A DNA stretch of 64,000 nt, taken from assembly GCF_000376945.1 (NCBI RefSeq), contig NZ_AQXU01000025.1:873982-937981 (forward strand), written 5' to 3'. Under the pieces are notes generated by a model that was not told where the DNA came from, did no database searches, and saw nothing but the letters and a program-made list of their open reading frames with translations. Positions within the stretch are counted from its first letter, which is position 1, and every line of letters starts with the position of its first letter. The stretch is from Leeia oryzae DSM 17879. Lineage in GTDB: Bacteria > Pseudomonadota > Gammaproteobacteria > Burkholderiales > Leeiaceae. The position numbers and the translations under genes were made by a program. Below, one piece after another: positions 21,234 through 29,775 of the stretch.

Positions 21234-22151
21234 ATGAGCGCTGTAGATCCCACCCGTTTCAAGGCACGCCCCGATGAACTGGTGATCGCCATTGACGTGG
21301 GCGGCACCCGGGTCAAGTACGGACTGGTGGCGCTGGACGGCAGCGTCAAGGAAACCGGCGCCATCGACACCCTCGGCCCGCAGGGCGCGGGCCAGATGAT
21401 GCAGCGCCTGCACGACGCCATCCGTCCGTTACTGGCACAGCAGCCGGTCGGCATCGCCATTTCCACGCTTGGCATCATCGACCCCGACAATGGCGAAATC
21501 CACGGCGCGGCCGAGGCCATCCGCGACTATCAGGGCCAGATCATCAAGTTGTGTTTCGAGCCGTTCGGACTGCCGGTCACGGTAGAGAACGACGTCAATT
21601 GCGTGGCACTGGCCGAAGGCTGGCTGGGGGCAGGCAAAGACATGAACAGTTTTATTGCGCTGACACTGGGCACCGGCATCGGCGGCGGCATTGTCATCGA
21701 CAAGCACCTGTACCGCGGCTACCGGCAAGCGGCGGGTGAATGGGGTTATATGATCATCGAAGGGCAGATCTGGGAAGACGTGGCGTCGCTACGCGGTCTG
21801 GCCACGCTGGCCAGCCAGCAGATGCCCGGCGAAACCTGGACCGCCCGGCGCGTGTTTGAAGCCAGTGACAACGGCAACGCCACCGCCGCACAGGTCATTC
21901 ACCGCTGGTACCAGTATCTGGCCACCGGGCTTGGCAACCTGATCTACGCCTTCAACCCGGAAGGCGTGATTCTGGGAGGCGGCATCAGCGGCCGCGGTGA
22001 ACGCTTCGAAACCGAACTGCGGTCTTACCTGCAAACCATCCTGCGGCCGGATTTCTTCCGCATGACGCCCTGCGTGCTGGCGTCTGCCGGCAACCATGCC
22101 GGCCTGCTCGGCGCCACTTACAACTGGGCGCAGGTTCACCGGCCGGCGTAA
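21234..22151 (+). CDS. ROK-family sugar kinase
   Basis: A 305-residue ROK kinase. The phosphate loop DVGGTRVKYG (21-30), the ENDVNCVALAEGWLG region with the catalytic aspartate, and LGTGIGGGI (nucleotide site) are all present. It lacks the CxCGxxGCxE zinc motif found in most ROK members, including the repressor of this same locus. No helix-turn-helix is present. It presumably phosphorylates the sugar brought in by the transporter, most simply glucosamine or N-acetylglucosamine; no nagA deacetylase is encoded in the window, which favours an unacetylated sugar. AAGGA lies upstream of the ATG. Confidence 0.84.
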   Translation: MSAVDPTRFKARPDELVIAIDVGGTRVKYGLVALDGSVKETGAIDTLGPQGAGQMMQRLHDAIRPLLAQQPVGIAISTLGIIDPDNGEIHGAAEAIRDYQGQIIKLCFEPFGLPVTVENDVNCVALAEGWLGAGKDMNSFIALTLGTGIGGGIVIDKHLYRGYRQAAGEWGYMIIEGQIWEDVASLRGLATLASQQMPGETWTARRVFEASDNGNATAAQVIHRWYQYLATGLGNLIYAFNPEGVILGGGISGRGERFETELRSYLQTILRPDFFRMTPCVLASAGNHAGLLGATYNWAQVHRPA

Positions 22152-22191
22152 TCCCGGCCAGCCGGCCCGTCAGTCCAGTAGCGAGTGACGG

Positions 22192-23151
22192 TTACAGGTC
22201 CAGCACCAGCGGCCCTTGATGGGCGCGCGAGACGCAAATCATGATCTTGTTTTGCGCCGCTTTCTCGGTATCGTCCAGATACTGGTCCAGATGCAGCGCC
22301 TGCCCGCCCAGCAGCACGGTCTCGCAAGTGCCGCAGTAGCCTTCGCGGCACAGGCATTCCACTTTCACCTTGGCCTTGCGCTCGATGGCGTGCAGGATCG
22401 ATTCGTCTGGACCAACCTCCACTTCCTTGCCGCTACGCGCCAGCGTAACCGTAAACGTGTGCGCGTCCTTGACGGCCTGCTTGCCGAACTGTTCCAGATG
22501 CACATGCTCCGCCGGCAGCACCTTGCCGGCTTCCGCCACCACTGCGTCCATCAGCACCTGCGGGCCGCAGGCATACACGTGGCTGTGCGCATCCAGCCGC
22601 CCCATCAGCGCGGGCAAATCCAGTTTCTGACCCTGGCTGTTATCGTACAGCACCACCCGGCCGCTGCCCTGGTACTGCCGCAGCACGTCCACATAGGCCG
22701 CCACGCTGGCGTCGCGATAACTGTAGTGCAGTTCAAACGCCGCACCGGCCTGATCCAGCGCCGCGATATGCGACATGAACGGCGTGATGCCGATGCCGCC
22801 GGCAATCAGGATATGCGGCCCGTCGCATGTGGCCAATGCAAACAGGTTGGCCGGCGGACTGACCGCCAAGGTACTGCCCACCTGCACCTGTTCATGCATG
22901 TAACGTGATCCGCCGCGGGACTGCGGCTCGCGTTTCACCGCAATGCAAAAGATGTTCTGCCCCGGCAGGTTGACCAGCGAATAGGCGTTGGCATGGGTGG
23001 TCTCGCCGTCCGGCATCTGCACGATCACATGACTGCCCGAGGTAAACCCCGGCAGCTCGCCGTCCACCGGCGCCAGCGTAAACGCCTTGATCTCGTCGCT
23101 TAAGGTGTCGACCGCCGTCACGGTGGTCAGGATAGTCTGTGGGGCTGCCAT
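22192..23151 (-). CDS. PDR/VanB-type flavin reductase of the Rieske oxygenase
   Basis: A 319-residue electron-transfer protein with an N-terminal FMN domain (about 8-105), an NAD-binding domain (about 105-225; LIAGGIGITPFMSHI) and a C-terminal plant-type [2Fe-2S] ferredoxin domain (CLCREGYCGTC, last cysteine in MICVSR). That order is the phthalate-dioxygenase-reductase layout used by CntB/YeaX and differs from the larger GbcB of Pseudomonas. The ATG at 23151 has AAGGT upstream and is preferred to a TTG 15 bases earlier. It lies 79 bases after the oxygenase gene and would pass NADH electrons to it. Confidence 0.86.
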   Translation of the reverse strand: MAAPQTILTTVTAVDTLSDEIKAFTLAPVDGELPGFTSGSHVIVQMPDGETTHANAYSLVNLPGQNIFCIAVKREPQSRGGSRYMHEQVQVGSTLAVSPPANLFALATCDGPHILIAGGIGITPFMSHIAALDQAGAAFELHYSYRDASVAAYVDVLRQYQGSGRVVLYDNSQGQKLDLPALMGRLDAHSHVYACGPQVLMDAVVAEAGKVLPAEHVHLEQFGKQAVKDAHTFTVTLARSGKEVEVGPDESILHAIERKAKVKVECLCREGYCGTCETVLLGGQALHLDQYLDDTEKAAQNKIMICVSRAHQGPLVLDL

Positions 23152-23230
23152 GGCATTACCTTGCAAAACGGATACAACGGGTCTTCAATGACCGGCTGGC
23201 GCACAGGTCGCCCGCCGGTACGGCGGTGGA

Positions 23231-24355
23231 TCAGGCCTTGTAGGTCTGCGCCACCATGCGGTGGAAATAGGCAATGCCGTGCTCGCTGATGCCGCTGCGG
23301 GCCTGGTCTGCCATGATGCGTCCCTGCTTGCGGTACCCGCGGGACTGCAAGCCGCGCTGTACGCTTTCTACCAGCCCCAGGTCTTCCGGGCGGAACTCCT
23401 TGGTGGCCCAGTCGACAAACTTCTGCTGGTCTTCCGACAGATCGGTATTGCGGAACATCACCTCGTAATACTGCACGGTGACCCCGGCAGACACCGGAAA
23501 TTCGTAAATCACCGTCATGGCGCCGTCGCCCGGCACCACGTTGAACATCACGCACGGCCAGATCCAGTAGCCGTTGAAATGGCGGTTATTGGCCGCGTCG
23601 TCAAACGCATAGCTGTCGTCCGACGAGCTGGCCTCGCCGCGCTGCAGGGTCCAGTTACCGTGGAAAGTATGGGTGTAGTTGGCGGTGCCAACCGACTGGG
23701 AGAAGCTAGGGTGTGCCGGTGCGCAGTGGTAGCACTCCATGTAGTTATCCACAATCACCTTCCAGTTAGCCGGGGTTTCGGTCACCACCCGCTTGGCCAC
23801 TTTCAGGTCGGCAATGTCCGGGCACACCTGCATGAAGTGTTCCTGCAGGCCGGCCAGCTCGGTTTCGATCGGCTTGGCATCCGGGTCCATGTTCACAAAC
23901 ACAAAGCCGCAGTATTCGGCCACTTTCAGCGGGGTCAGGCCGTTGGCCGACTTGTCGAAGTTGGCCACGTTCTCGCAGTTGCGCGCTACCGCCAGCTCGC
24001 CATCGAGCTTGAAGGTCCAGGCATGGTACGGACAGGTAATCATGTTGCGCGCCTTGCCGCTGTCTTTCAGCAGCTCGTGGCCGCGGTGCGGGCACACGTT
24101 GTAAAAGGCGCGCAACACACCGTCCTTGCCACGGACCACGGCAATGTTCTCGCCGATCACCTTGCGAGTGAAATAATCGTTCGGCTGGGCCACTTCGCTG
24201 CCGTGCCCCAGGCACAACCAAGACCGGGCAAAGATGTGCTCTTTTTCATGCGCAAACACCTCTTCCGCGGTGTAATAGCGGGCTGGCAGGGTGTGAGCAT
24301 TGTCGATGTCGGCACAAAAGTTGTCGTCCAGATCAGCGGTAAAAGCCTTGTACAT
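23231..24355 (-). CDS. Rieske oxygenase for a quaternary ammonium compound (CntA/YeaW-like)
   Basis: A 374-residue terminal oxygenase. The Rieske cluster ligands are C88, H90, C108 and H111 (CPHRGH, CPYH). The mononuclear iron site is H210, H215 and D325, and the residue linking the two centres is glutamate E207 where most Rieske oxygenases have aspartate. These positions match CntA of Acinetobacter (E205, H208, H213, D323) with a constant offset of two. The C-terminal SGISEHGIAYFHRM is also YeaW-like. CntA splits carnitine into trimethylamine and malic semialdehyde; relatives demethylate glycine betaine or other betaines. With glycine betaine as the product of the carnitine operon at 0-4 kb, either role is possible. 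Confidence 0.84.
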   Translation of the reverse strand: MYKAFTADLDDNFCADIDNAHTLPARYYTAEEVFAHEKEHIFARSWLCLGHGSEVAQPNDYFTRKVIGENIAVVRGKDGVLRAFYNVCPHRGHELLKDSGKARNMITCPYHAWTFKLDGELAVARNCENVANFDKSANGLTPLKVAEYCGFVFVNMDPDAKPIETELAGLQEHFMQVCPDIADLKVAKRVVTETPANWKVIVDNYMECYHCAPAHPSFSQSVGTANYTHTFHGNWTLQRGEASSSDDSYAFDDAANNRHFNGYWIWPCVMFNVVPGDGAMTVIYEFPVSAGVTVQYYEVMFRNTDLSEDQQKFVDWATKEFRPEDLGLVESVQRGLQSRGYRKQGRIMADQARSGISEHGIAYFHRMVAQTYKA

Positions 24356-24607
24356 GGTTGTGTCTCCTGGCGGGTTGGCAAGCGCGTTACGGGGCGGTTT
24401 TCCGGGGTAATCACCCCATCCCTGCCGCCGGATGCGGGCGGGTCAGGGAGCAAACCGTAACGGGAATGATTGGCATTAAACGCGCCCACCGGCACCACAG
24501 AGAGGACTTTTGCGACAGTTAATTTTCATTCTGCGACGATATTTCTTGACGACGGGCAACATCCGGGTGGTAATCTGCCCCACCATGACCGCGTCAGAGG
24601 GGGAAAC

Positions 24608-25570
24608 ATGGACCCGCATCCGTCGTACGATTACCACTTTCTGCTGCTGCCGGAGTTCTCGTTCATCGGCTTTGCCGCGCTGATGGAGCCGCTCCGCATT
24701 GCCAACCGCTTCCGTCCGGGAGCCAGCCGCTGGCGCATCCTGTCGGAAGACGGCGGGCCGGTCACCGCCAGTAACGGCATCGCCATCATGACTGACGGCG
24801 CCATCACCGATGTCGACCACTGCGACTGCCTGTTCGTGATCACCAGCTTCAACCCGCTCGACCATTACACCCCGGCGCTGGGCGCCTGGCTGCGCAAGCT
24901 GGACCGCCAGGGCACGGTACTGGGCGCCATCGATACCGGCTGTTACATCCTGGCCGAAGCCGGTCTGCTGAACGGTGCTACCGTCACCCTGCACTGGGAA
25001 GCCATCCCGGCGTTCATGGAGCGCTACCCGCAGGTAAAGGTCAGCCAGGAACTGTTCAAGCTCACCCCCAAACGCCTGACCTCGGCGGGCGCGGTTGCCT
25101 GCGTAGACATGGTGCTGGAGCTGATCGCCCAGCGGCACGGGCACGATCTGGCGCTGACGGTCTCCGACCAGCTGGTGCAGGGGCGCATCCGCGAACCCGC
25201 CGAACACCAGCGCATGCAGATCACGCGCCGCTACAACGTGCATCACAAGAAACTGGTGTCGGCGATCAAGGTCATGGAGTCTCATCTGGAAACGCCGCTG
25301 ACCACCGAAGCCCTGGCGGCCGATGTCGGGCTGACCCGGCGCCAGCTGGAGCGGCTGTTCAGCAGCTACCTGCAGCGTTCGCCGGCCAGCTTTTACCTGC
25401 GGCTAAGGCTGGAACGCAGCCGGCACCTGCTGCAGCAAACCGACCTCAGCATCGTCGAGATCAGCATTGCCTGCGGCTTCGAATCCCCGTCTTACTTCTC
25501 GCGCGCCTACCGCAAGCACTTTGCCTGCAGCCCGCGCGAAGATCGTCAGGGGCCGAAATACGCCGACTAG
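24608..25570 (+). CDS. GATase1-like AraC-family regulator (GbdR-like)
   Basis: A 320-residue paralogue of the regulator at 4084. N-terminal DJ-1/PfpI-like domain (YHFLLLPEFSFIGFAALMEP, then IDTGCYILAEAGLL) and C-terminal AraC domain (TRRQLERLFSSYLQRSPASF; ACGFESPSYFSRAYRKHF). The ATG at 24608 follows AGAGGGGG at good spacing and starts level with its paralogue; an upstream in-frame start at 24470 has no support. It is divergent from the Rieske oxygenase gene across 252 bases and probably activates it in response to a betaine, as GbdR does in Pseudomonas. Confidence 0.85.
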   Translation: MDPHPSYDYHFLLLPEFSFIGFAALMEPLRIANRFRPGASRWRILSEDGGPVTASNGIAIMTDGAITDVDHCDCLFVITSFNPLDHYTPALGAWLRKLDRQGTVLGAIDTGCYILAEAGLLNGATVTLHWEAIPAFMERYPQVKVSQELFKLTPKRLTSAGAVACVDMVLELIAQRHGHDLALTVSDQLVQGRIREPAEHQRMQITRRYNVHHKKLVSAIKVMESHLETPLTTEALAADVGLTRRQLERLFSSYLQRSPASFYLRLRLERSRHLLQQTDLSIVEISIACGFESPSYFSRAYRKHFACSPREDRQGPKYAD

Positions 25571-25616
25571 CCGGGTGAGGGCCTGTGCACACCATTTTCT
25601 GGAGTGCGAACCGGCC

Positions 25617-27071
25617 CTAGTTGGCGACCACAGTTTTGGAGAGCTGGATGCCGTGCTTTTTGAGTTTGTATTGCAGGGTGGCGCGGGGAATGCCGCAACG
25701 GCGGGCCACTTCAGAGAGGTTGGGATAACGGTTCAGGTATTGCAGCAGGCGCTGGCGTTCGAACGCCGCCACCTGCTCGTCCAGTGATACGCCGTCATCG
25801 GACGGCAGGCTGGCCATGTCGTCCATGGACGCCATCGCAGGCTCGTGGCCTGCTGGCTGACTGGCCACGGCAGCCAAGGCCCCCCGCGGGCGTTCGTCGT
25901 CTTCCAGCAGGATAAAATCGAGCTCGTCGCCGGTTTCGCACAAAATCAGGCTGCGCAGCAGAATGTTCTCCAGCATGCGCACGTTGCCCGGCCAGTGATG
26001 CTTGAGCATGCGCTCCATCACCGCATCGCTGACGCGGGTCACCCGGTTGCCGGTGATTTTACCGTGCTTTTTCAGGAACGCCTGCGCCAGCAGCGGAATG
26101 TCGTTGAGGCGGTCACGCAAGGGCGGAATCGGCAAGTAGCCCACGTACAGGCGGTAGAGCAGGTCAGAACGGATTTTCTTCTGGTCCAGCATGTCCTGGG
26201 GTGATTCGTTGGTCGCGGCAATGATGCGCACGTCCACCTGCACCTCGCGGTTGGAGCCCACCCGCGAAAAGGTCTTTTCCTGCAAGGCCCGCAGCAGCTT
26301 GCCCTGGATCGACAGCGGCATGGAGTTCAGCTCGTCCAGAAACAGCGTGCCGCCATTGGCAGACTCCAGCACCCCCTGGCGGTCTTCTGCGCCGGTAAAT
26401 GCTCCTTTCACGGTGCCGAACAGGGCGCTCTCGAACAGTGGCTCCGGCAAGGCGGCACAGTTAAGCACCATGAACGGCTTGTCGCTGCGCGGGCTTTCCT
26501 TGTGCAGCAGGCGGGCAAACAGCTCCTTGCCGGTGCCAGTCTCGCCGTAAATCAGCACCTGCACATCGGTTTGCGCAATACGGTGGGCACGGTGAATCAG
26601 CCGCTGCATCTCGGCGTCGTTGGTAATGATGCCGATCTCGTGCGGGTCGGCCTCGCTGCCGACGCGCTGCTGCAAATCGACAAACTGCTCGTGCAGCTTG
26701 CCGATCATGGTCAGGTTGCGTGATACCTCGATGGCGCCCAGAATCTTGCCGTTCGGGTCCGTCAGCGGCAACGTGGTATGCACCTGATGCACCGGCTTGC
26801 CGCGCGGGTTGAAGTACAGCTGGTATTTGTTGTGGTAGCGCTTGCCCTTCTGCAGCGCCTCGTGCATGGTACTGTCGGCCAGGTTCAGGTCCGGATACAG
26901 CGCCAGCATGTACTGGCCCAGCGCCTGCTCGGACGTGTACTCGTCCATTTCCGAGCATTCCTTGTTGTAGTACACGTAGCGCCCTTCGCCATCCACAATG
27001 GCAATCGGCTGGCCGATGGCGTCCAGAAACTCAGAGAAAATGCCCAGTGCTGCCGCAAGTTGTGTGTCCAT
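25617..27071 (-). CDS. PAS-type sigma-54 activator (DdaR/RocR-like)
   Basis: A 484-residue enhancer-binding protein. N-terminal PAS sensor (about 10-130), AAA+ ATPase (about 150-385) with Walker A GETGTGKE, the sigma-54-contacting loop GAFTGA, Walker B GGTLFLDELNSMP, and a C-terminal Fis-type helix-turn-helix (LSEVARRCGIPRATLQYKLKKHG). The ATG at 27071 has AGGGA upstream; an ATG 15 bases earlier does not. It is divergent from an amino-acid transport/arginine-degradation operon that has a perfect sigma-54 promoter, so it is almost surely that operon's activator. DdaR, which controls dimethylarginine degradation in Pseudomonas aeruginosa, has the same type of layout. Confidence 0.88.
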   Translation of the reverse strand: MDTQLAAALGIFSEFLDAIGQPIAIVDGEGRYVYYNKECSEMDEYTSEQALGQYMLALYPDLNLADSTMHEALQKGKRYHNKYQLYFNPRGKPVHQVHTTLPLTDPNGKILGAIEVSRNLTMIGKLHEQFVDLQQRVGSEADPHEIGIITNDAEMQRLIHRAHRIAQTDVQVLIYGETGTGKELFARLLHKESPRSDKPFMVLNCAALPEPLFESALFGTVKGAFTGAEDRQGVLESANGGTLFLDELNSMPLSIQGKLLRALQEKTFSRVGSNREVQVDVRIIAATNESPQDMLDQKKIRSDLLYRLYVGYLPIPPLRDRLNDIPLLAQAFLKKHGKITGNRVTRVSDAVMERMLKHHWPGNVRMLENILLRSLILCETGDELDFILLEDDERPRGALAAVASQPAGHEPAMASMDDMASLPSDDGVSLDEQVAAFERQRLLQYLNRYPNLSEVARRCGIPRATLQYKLKKHGIQLSKTVVAN

Positions 27072-27147
27072 GCTGATCCCTGCCATACCGGTGCAACACC
27101 GGGGTTGAGATGCCGAAAAACTGGCACTATCACGAATTTTCGTAGTA

Positions 27148-27173
27148 TTGCTTGATTTTGATCAATAAAGCAA
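27148..27173. promoter_or_regulatory. Candidate upstream activator site
   Basis: TTGCTTGATT (27148-27157) and AATAAAGCAA (27164-27173) are inverted repeats matching at 9 of 10 positions with a 6-base spacer. The dyad is about 50 bases upstream of the sigma-54 promoter and inside the divergent region, a sensible place for the Fis-type domain of the adjacent activator. A second short palindrome, ACGAATTTTCGT, lies just to the left (27132-27143). Confidence 0.5.
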
Positions 27174-27220
27174 ATCTCTCATTTCCTTTCCAATCAACCA
27201 CTTACGATTTTTCCTTGCCA

Positions 27221-27236
27221 TGGCACGATAGTTGCT
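27221..27236 (+). promoter_or_regulatory. Sigma-54 (-24/-12) promoter
   Basis: TGGCACGATAGTTGCT matches the sigma-54 consensus TGGCACN5TTGCW at every defined base. It is on the plus strand, 80 bases before the GTG of the ABC transporter ATPase gene, and next to a gene for a sigma-54 activator on the other strand. It should drive the operon from 27317 to about 34150. Confidence 0.88.
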
Positions 27237-27316
27237 CCCTGTTTGTCCGTAGTTTTACGTAAGGGCCAGACCCGACGTCGGCCAATCCGCTTTTCCGAAC
27301 ATGACAGGGGACAACA

Positions 27317-28123
27317 GTGTCAGCCGTTAAAGAGAATGGGAATTTACAGCAAGGTCCGATCATCGAAGTCACGGACCTGCACAAGCAGTTTGGGCCGCAC
27401 ACCGTATTGGATGGTGTCTCGCTGACCGCCCACACCGGCGATGTCGTGTCACTGATCGGCGCCAGCGGCTCCGGCAAAAGCACCCTGCTGCGCTGCCTGA
27501 ACATGCTGGAGATTCCGCACCGGGGCAAGGTGTGCATTTCTGGCGAAGAAATCCTGCTCAAAACCAACCGCCACGGCCAGACCGTGCCCGCCAACCCCCG
27601 GCAAGTGGACAAAATCCGCACCCGGCTGGGGATGGTGTTCCAGAACTTCAACCTCTGGCCGCACATGACCGTGCTGGAGAACATCATCGAAGTGCCCGTC
27701 CGGATATTGAAGCAACCCAAGGCCGAGGCCATCGCCTACGCCGAAGCATTGCTGGAAAAAGTCGGTATGTCGGCCAAACGCGATGCCTACCCCGGCTTTT
27801 TGTCCGGCGGGCAGCAACAGCGCGTCGCCATTGCCCGCGCACTGGCCACCCGCCCGGCGGTGATGCTGTTTGACGAACCCACCTCGGCGCTGGACCCGGA
27901 GCTGGTGGGCGAAGTCCTGAAAGTAATTCGTGATCTGGCCAAAGAAGGCTGCACCATGCTTCTGGTCACCCACGAAATGTCGTTTGCGCGGGAGGTCTCC
28001 AGCAAGGTGCTGTTCCTGCACAAAGGCAGAATCGAAGAATCCGGTACACCGGAAGCCGTGTTTACGGCACCGGTCAGCGAACGGTGCCGGCAGTTTGTGA
28101 ATGCTCAGCAGTGGAAGTCGTAA
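27317..28123 (+). CDS. Polar amino-acid ABC transporter ATPase
   Basis: A 268-residue ATPase of the HisP/GlnQ/ArtP type. Walker A GASGSGKST (about 49-57), FLSGGQQQRVAIARAL signature, Walker B AVMLFDEPTSALDPE and HEMSFAREV switch region are present. The GTG start follows AGGGG. The polar amino-acid family uses this ATPase with a periplasmic binding protein and paired small permeases, which are the next three genes. Arginine or methylated arginine is the likely cargo given the enzymes downstream. Confidence 0.9.
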   Translation: MSAVKENGNLQQGPIIEVTDLHKQFGPHTVLDGVSLTAHTGDVVSLIGASGSGKSTLLRCLNMLEIPHRGKVCISGEEILLKTNRHGQTVPANPRQVDKIRTRLGMVFQNFNLWPHMTVLENIIEVPVRILKQPKAEAIAYAEALLEKVGMSAKRDAYPGFLSGGQQQRVAIARALATRPAVMLFDEPTSALDPELVGEVLKVIRDLAKEGCTMLLVTHEMSFAREVSSKVLFLHKGRIEESGTPEAVFTAPVSERCRQFVNAQQWKS

Positions 28124-28176
28124 CACCTCCTTTTGATTTTATTTTCATTTTCATTACCACTCACACGAGGTAAACC

Positions 28177-28953
28177 ATGAATAAAACCCTGAAAGCGACC
28201 CTGATCAGCTGTCTGGTCTCCACCACCCTGCTGGCAGCGCCGGCCATGGCCAGCAAGCTGAAGATCGGCATTGCGGCAGAACCGTACCCGCCGTTTTCCG
28301 TCAAGCAAAGCTCCGGCCAGTGGAGCGGTTTCGAGATCGACCTGGTGAACTACATCTGCAAAGAAATCAAGGCCCAGTGCGAGATCAACGAAGTGGCCTG
28401 GGACGGCATCATCCCGGCACTCACCAGCAACAAGATCGACGTGATTTTCAACTCCATGTCCATCACTGCCGAGCGTGAAAAAACCATCGCTTTCAGCGCA
28501 CCCTACTATTACACCCCGTCCATGTACGTTGGCCCCAAAGGCAGCAAGCTGACCACCACCCCGGCCGGCCTGAAAGGCAAGATCATCGGTGTGCAGGGTT
28601 CTACCTCTAACGCCGACTTCCTGAAAAAGAATTACAGCAGCACCGCCACGATCAAGTACTACAACACCCAGGATGAACTGAACGCCGACATGGCCGCCGG
28701 CCGGGTAGACGTGATGCTGATGGACGCCGTACCGGCCGTGGACTTCTTGCAGAGCAAAGATGGCGCCGCCCTGGAAGCCAAGGGCATGGCCCCGAAAGAC
28801 CCGTTGCTGGGTGAAGGCATTGGCGCCGGCCTGCGCAAGTCCGACGTGGCGCTGAAAAAGCAGTTTGATGCCGCCATCAAGAAGATGCAGGTGTCCGGCG
28901 ACTTCAAAAAGATCCAGAAGAAATACTTCTCCATTGACCTGACACCTAAATAA
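28177..28953 (+). CDS. Amino-acid ABC transporter substrate-binding protein
   Basis: A 258-residue family 3 (polar amino acid) binding protein with a signal peptide ending near AMA|SK (about residue 25). LKIGIAAEPYPPFSVKQSSG, GFEIDLVNYICKEI and WDGIIPALTSNKIDVI are the characteristic segments of ArtJ/HisJ-like proteins, in which acidic and aromatic residues hold a cationic amino acid. It lies 53 bases after the ATPase gene. The ligand should be a basic amino acid, perhaps a methylarginine. Confidence 0.9.
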   Translation: MNKTLKATLISCLVSTTLLAAPAMASKLKIGIAAEPYPPFSVKQSSGQWSGFEIDLVNYICKEIKAQCEINEVAWDGIIPALTSNKIDVIFNSMSITAEREKTIAFSAPYYYTPSMYVGPKGSKLTTTPAGLKGKIIGVQGSTSNADFLKKNYSSTATIKYYNTQDELNADMAAGRVDVMLMDAVPAVDFLQSKDGAALEAKGMAPKDPLLGEGIGAGLRKSDVALKKQFDAAIKKMQVSGDFKKIQKKYFSIDLTPK

Positions 28954-29045
28954 GTCACTGGTCGGCAACGCCATGGGGGCCACGCCCTCATGGCCGCAAG
29001 ACACGTAAAGACAGTCCGCAGGACAACAGAGAGACGGAAATCCCT

Positions 29046-29759
29046 ATGTTAGCTTGGATTCAACATGCATTCGAAATGGTGGTCAACGAGTGGGGCTGGG
29101 CCTTGCTGCGCGGCGCGCTGGTCACCATCCAGATTTCGTTCGGCGCCTTTGTGGTCGGCCTGCTGATCGGGTTGGTGGTGGCAATGGCCAAACTGAGCGG
29201 CAATGCCCCGGTGAAGAAACTGGCCAATGCCTATACCACCGTCTGCCGCGCCGTGCCGGAGCTGCTGCTGATCCTGCTGCTGTATTACGCCGGCAGCGAT
29301 GCCATCAATGCCGTGCTGCGCCTGTTCGACATGGCCCCGGTAGACCTGAACGGCTTTGTCGCCGCCGTGACCGTGCTGGGCGTGGTACAGGGTGCCTACG
29401 CCGCCGAGATCATCCGCGGCGCGGTGCAGGCCATTCCCTATGGCCATATCGAAGCCTCCAAAGCCTTTGGCTGCGGCCGCTGGCTGACGCTGCGGCGGGT
29501 GATCCTGCCGGAAATGATGCCCTATGCCCTGGCCGGTCTGGCCAACCTGTGGATGGTGCTGATCAAGGACAGCGCGCTGATCAGCGTGGTGGGCTACAAC
29601 GAACTGCTGTTTACCACCAAGCAGGCCGCCGGCTCTACCCGCCAGTACCTGCTGTTCTACATGGCGGTCGCCGCCATTTACCTGCTGGTGACCCTGCTGT
29701 CGAACGCGGTATTTGTCCGCTTCGAACGCAGCTTCCGTCGCTGGATGCCGGCCCACTGA
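29046..29759 (+). CDS. Amino-acid ABC transporter permease (HisQ/ArtQ-like)
   Basis: A 237-residue inner-membrane permease of the polar amino-acid type with about five membrane segments. The EAA loop is EASKAFGCGRWLTLRRVILP (about 138-157). It is the first of two paralogous permeases separated by 16 bases, and together they should form the heterodimeric channel. A 92-base spacer with no clear promoter separates it from the binding-protein gene. Confidence 0.9.
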   Translation: MLAWIQHAFEMVVNEWGWALLRGALVTIQISFGAFVVGLLIGLVVAMAKLSGNAPVKKLANAYTTVCRAVPELLLILLLYYAGSDAINAVLRLFDMAPVDLNGFVAAVTVLGVVQGAYAAEIIRGAVQAIPYGHIEASKAFGCGRWLTLRRVILPEMMPYALAGLANLWMVLIKDSALISVVGYNELLFTTKQAAGSTRQYLLFYMAVAAIYLLVTLLSNAVFVRFERSFRRWMPAH

Positions 29760-29775
29760 CCGAGGAGAGACAAAA

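Noticed and set aside
27122-27137. A second TGGCAC sequence as an extra sigma-54 promoter
   Set aside because: The required GC of the -12 element is absent at the right spacing; only the copy at 27221 is complete.
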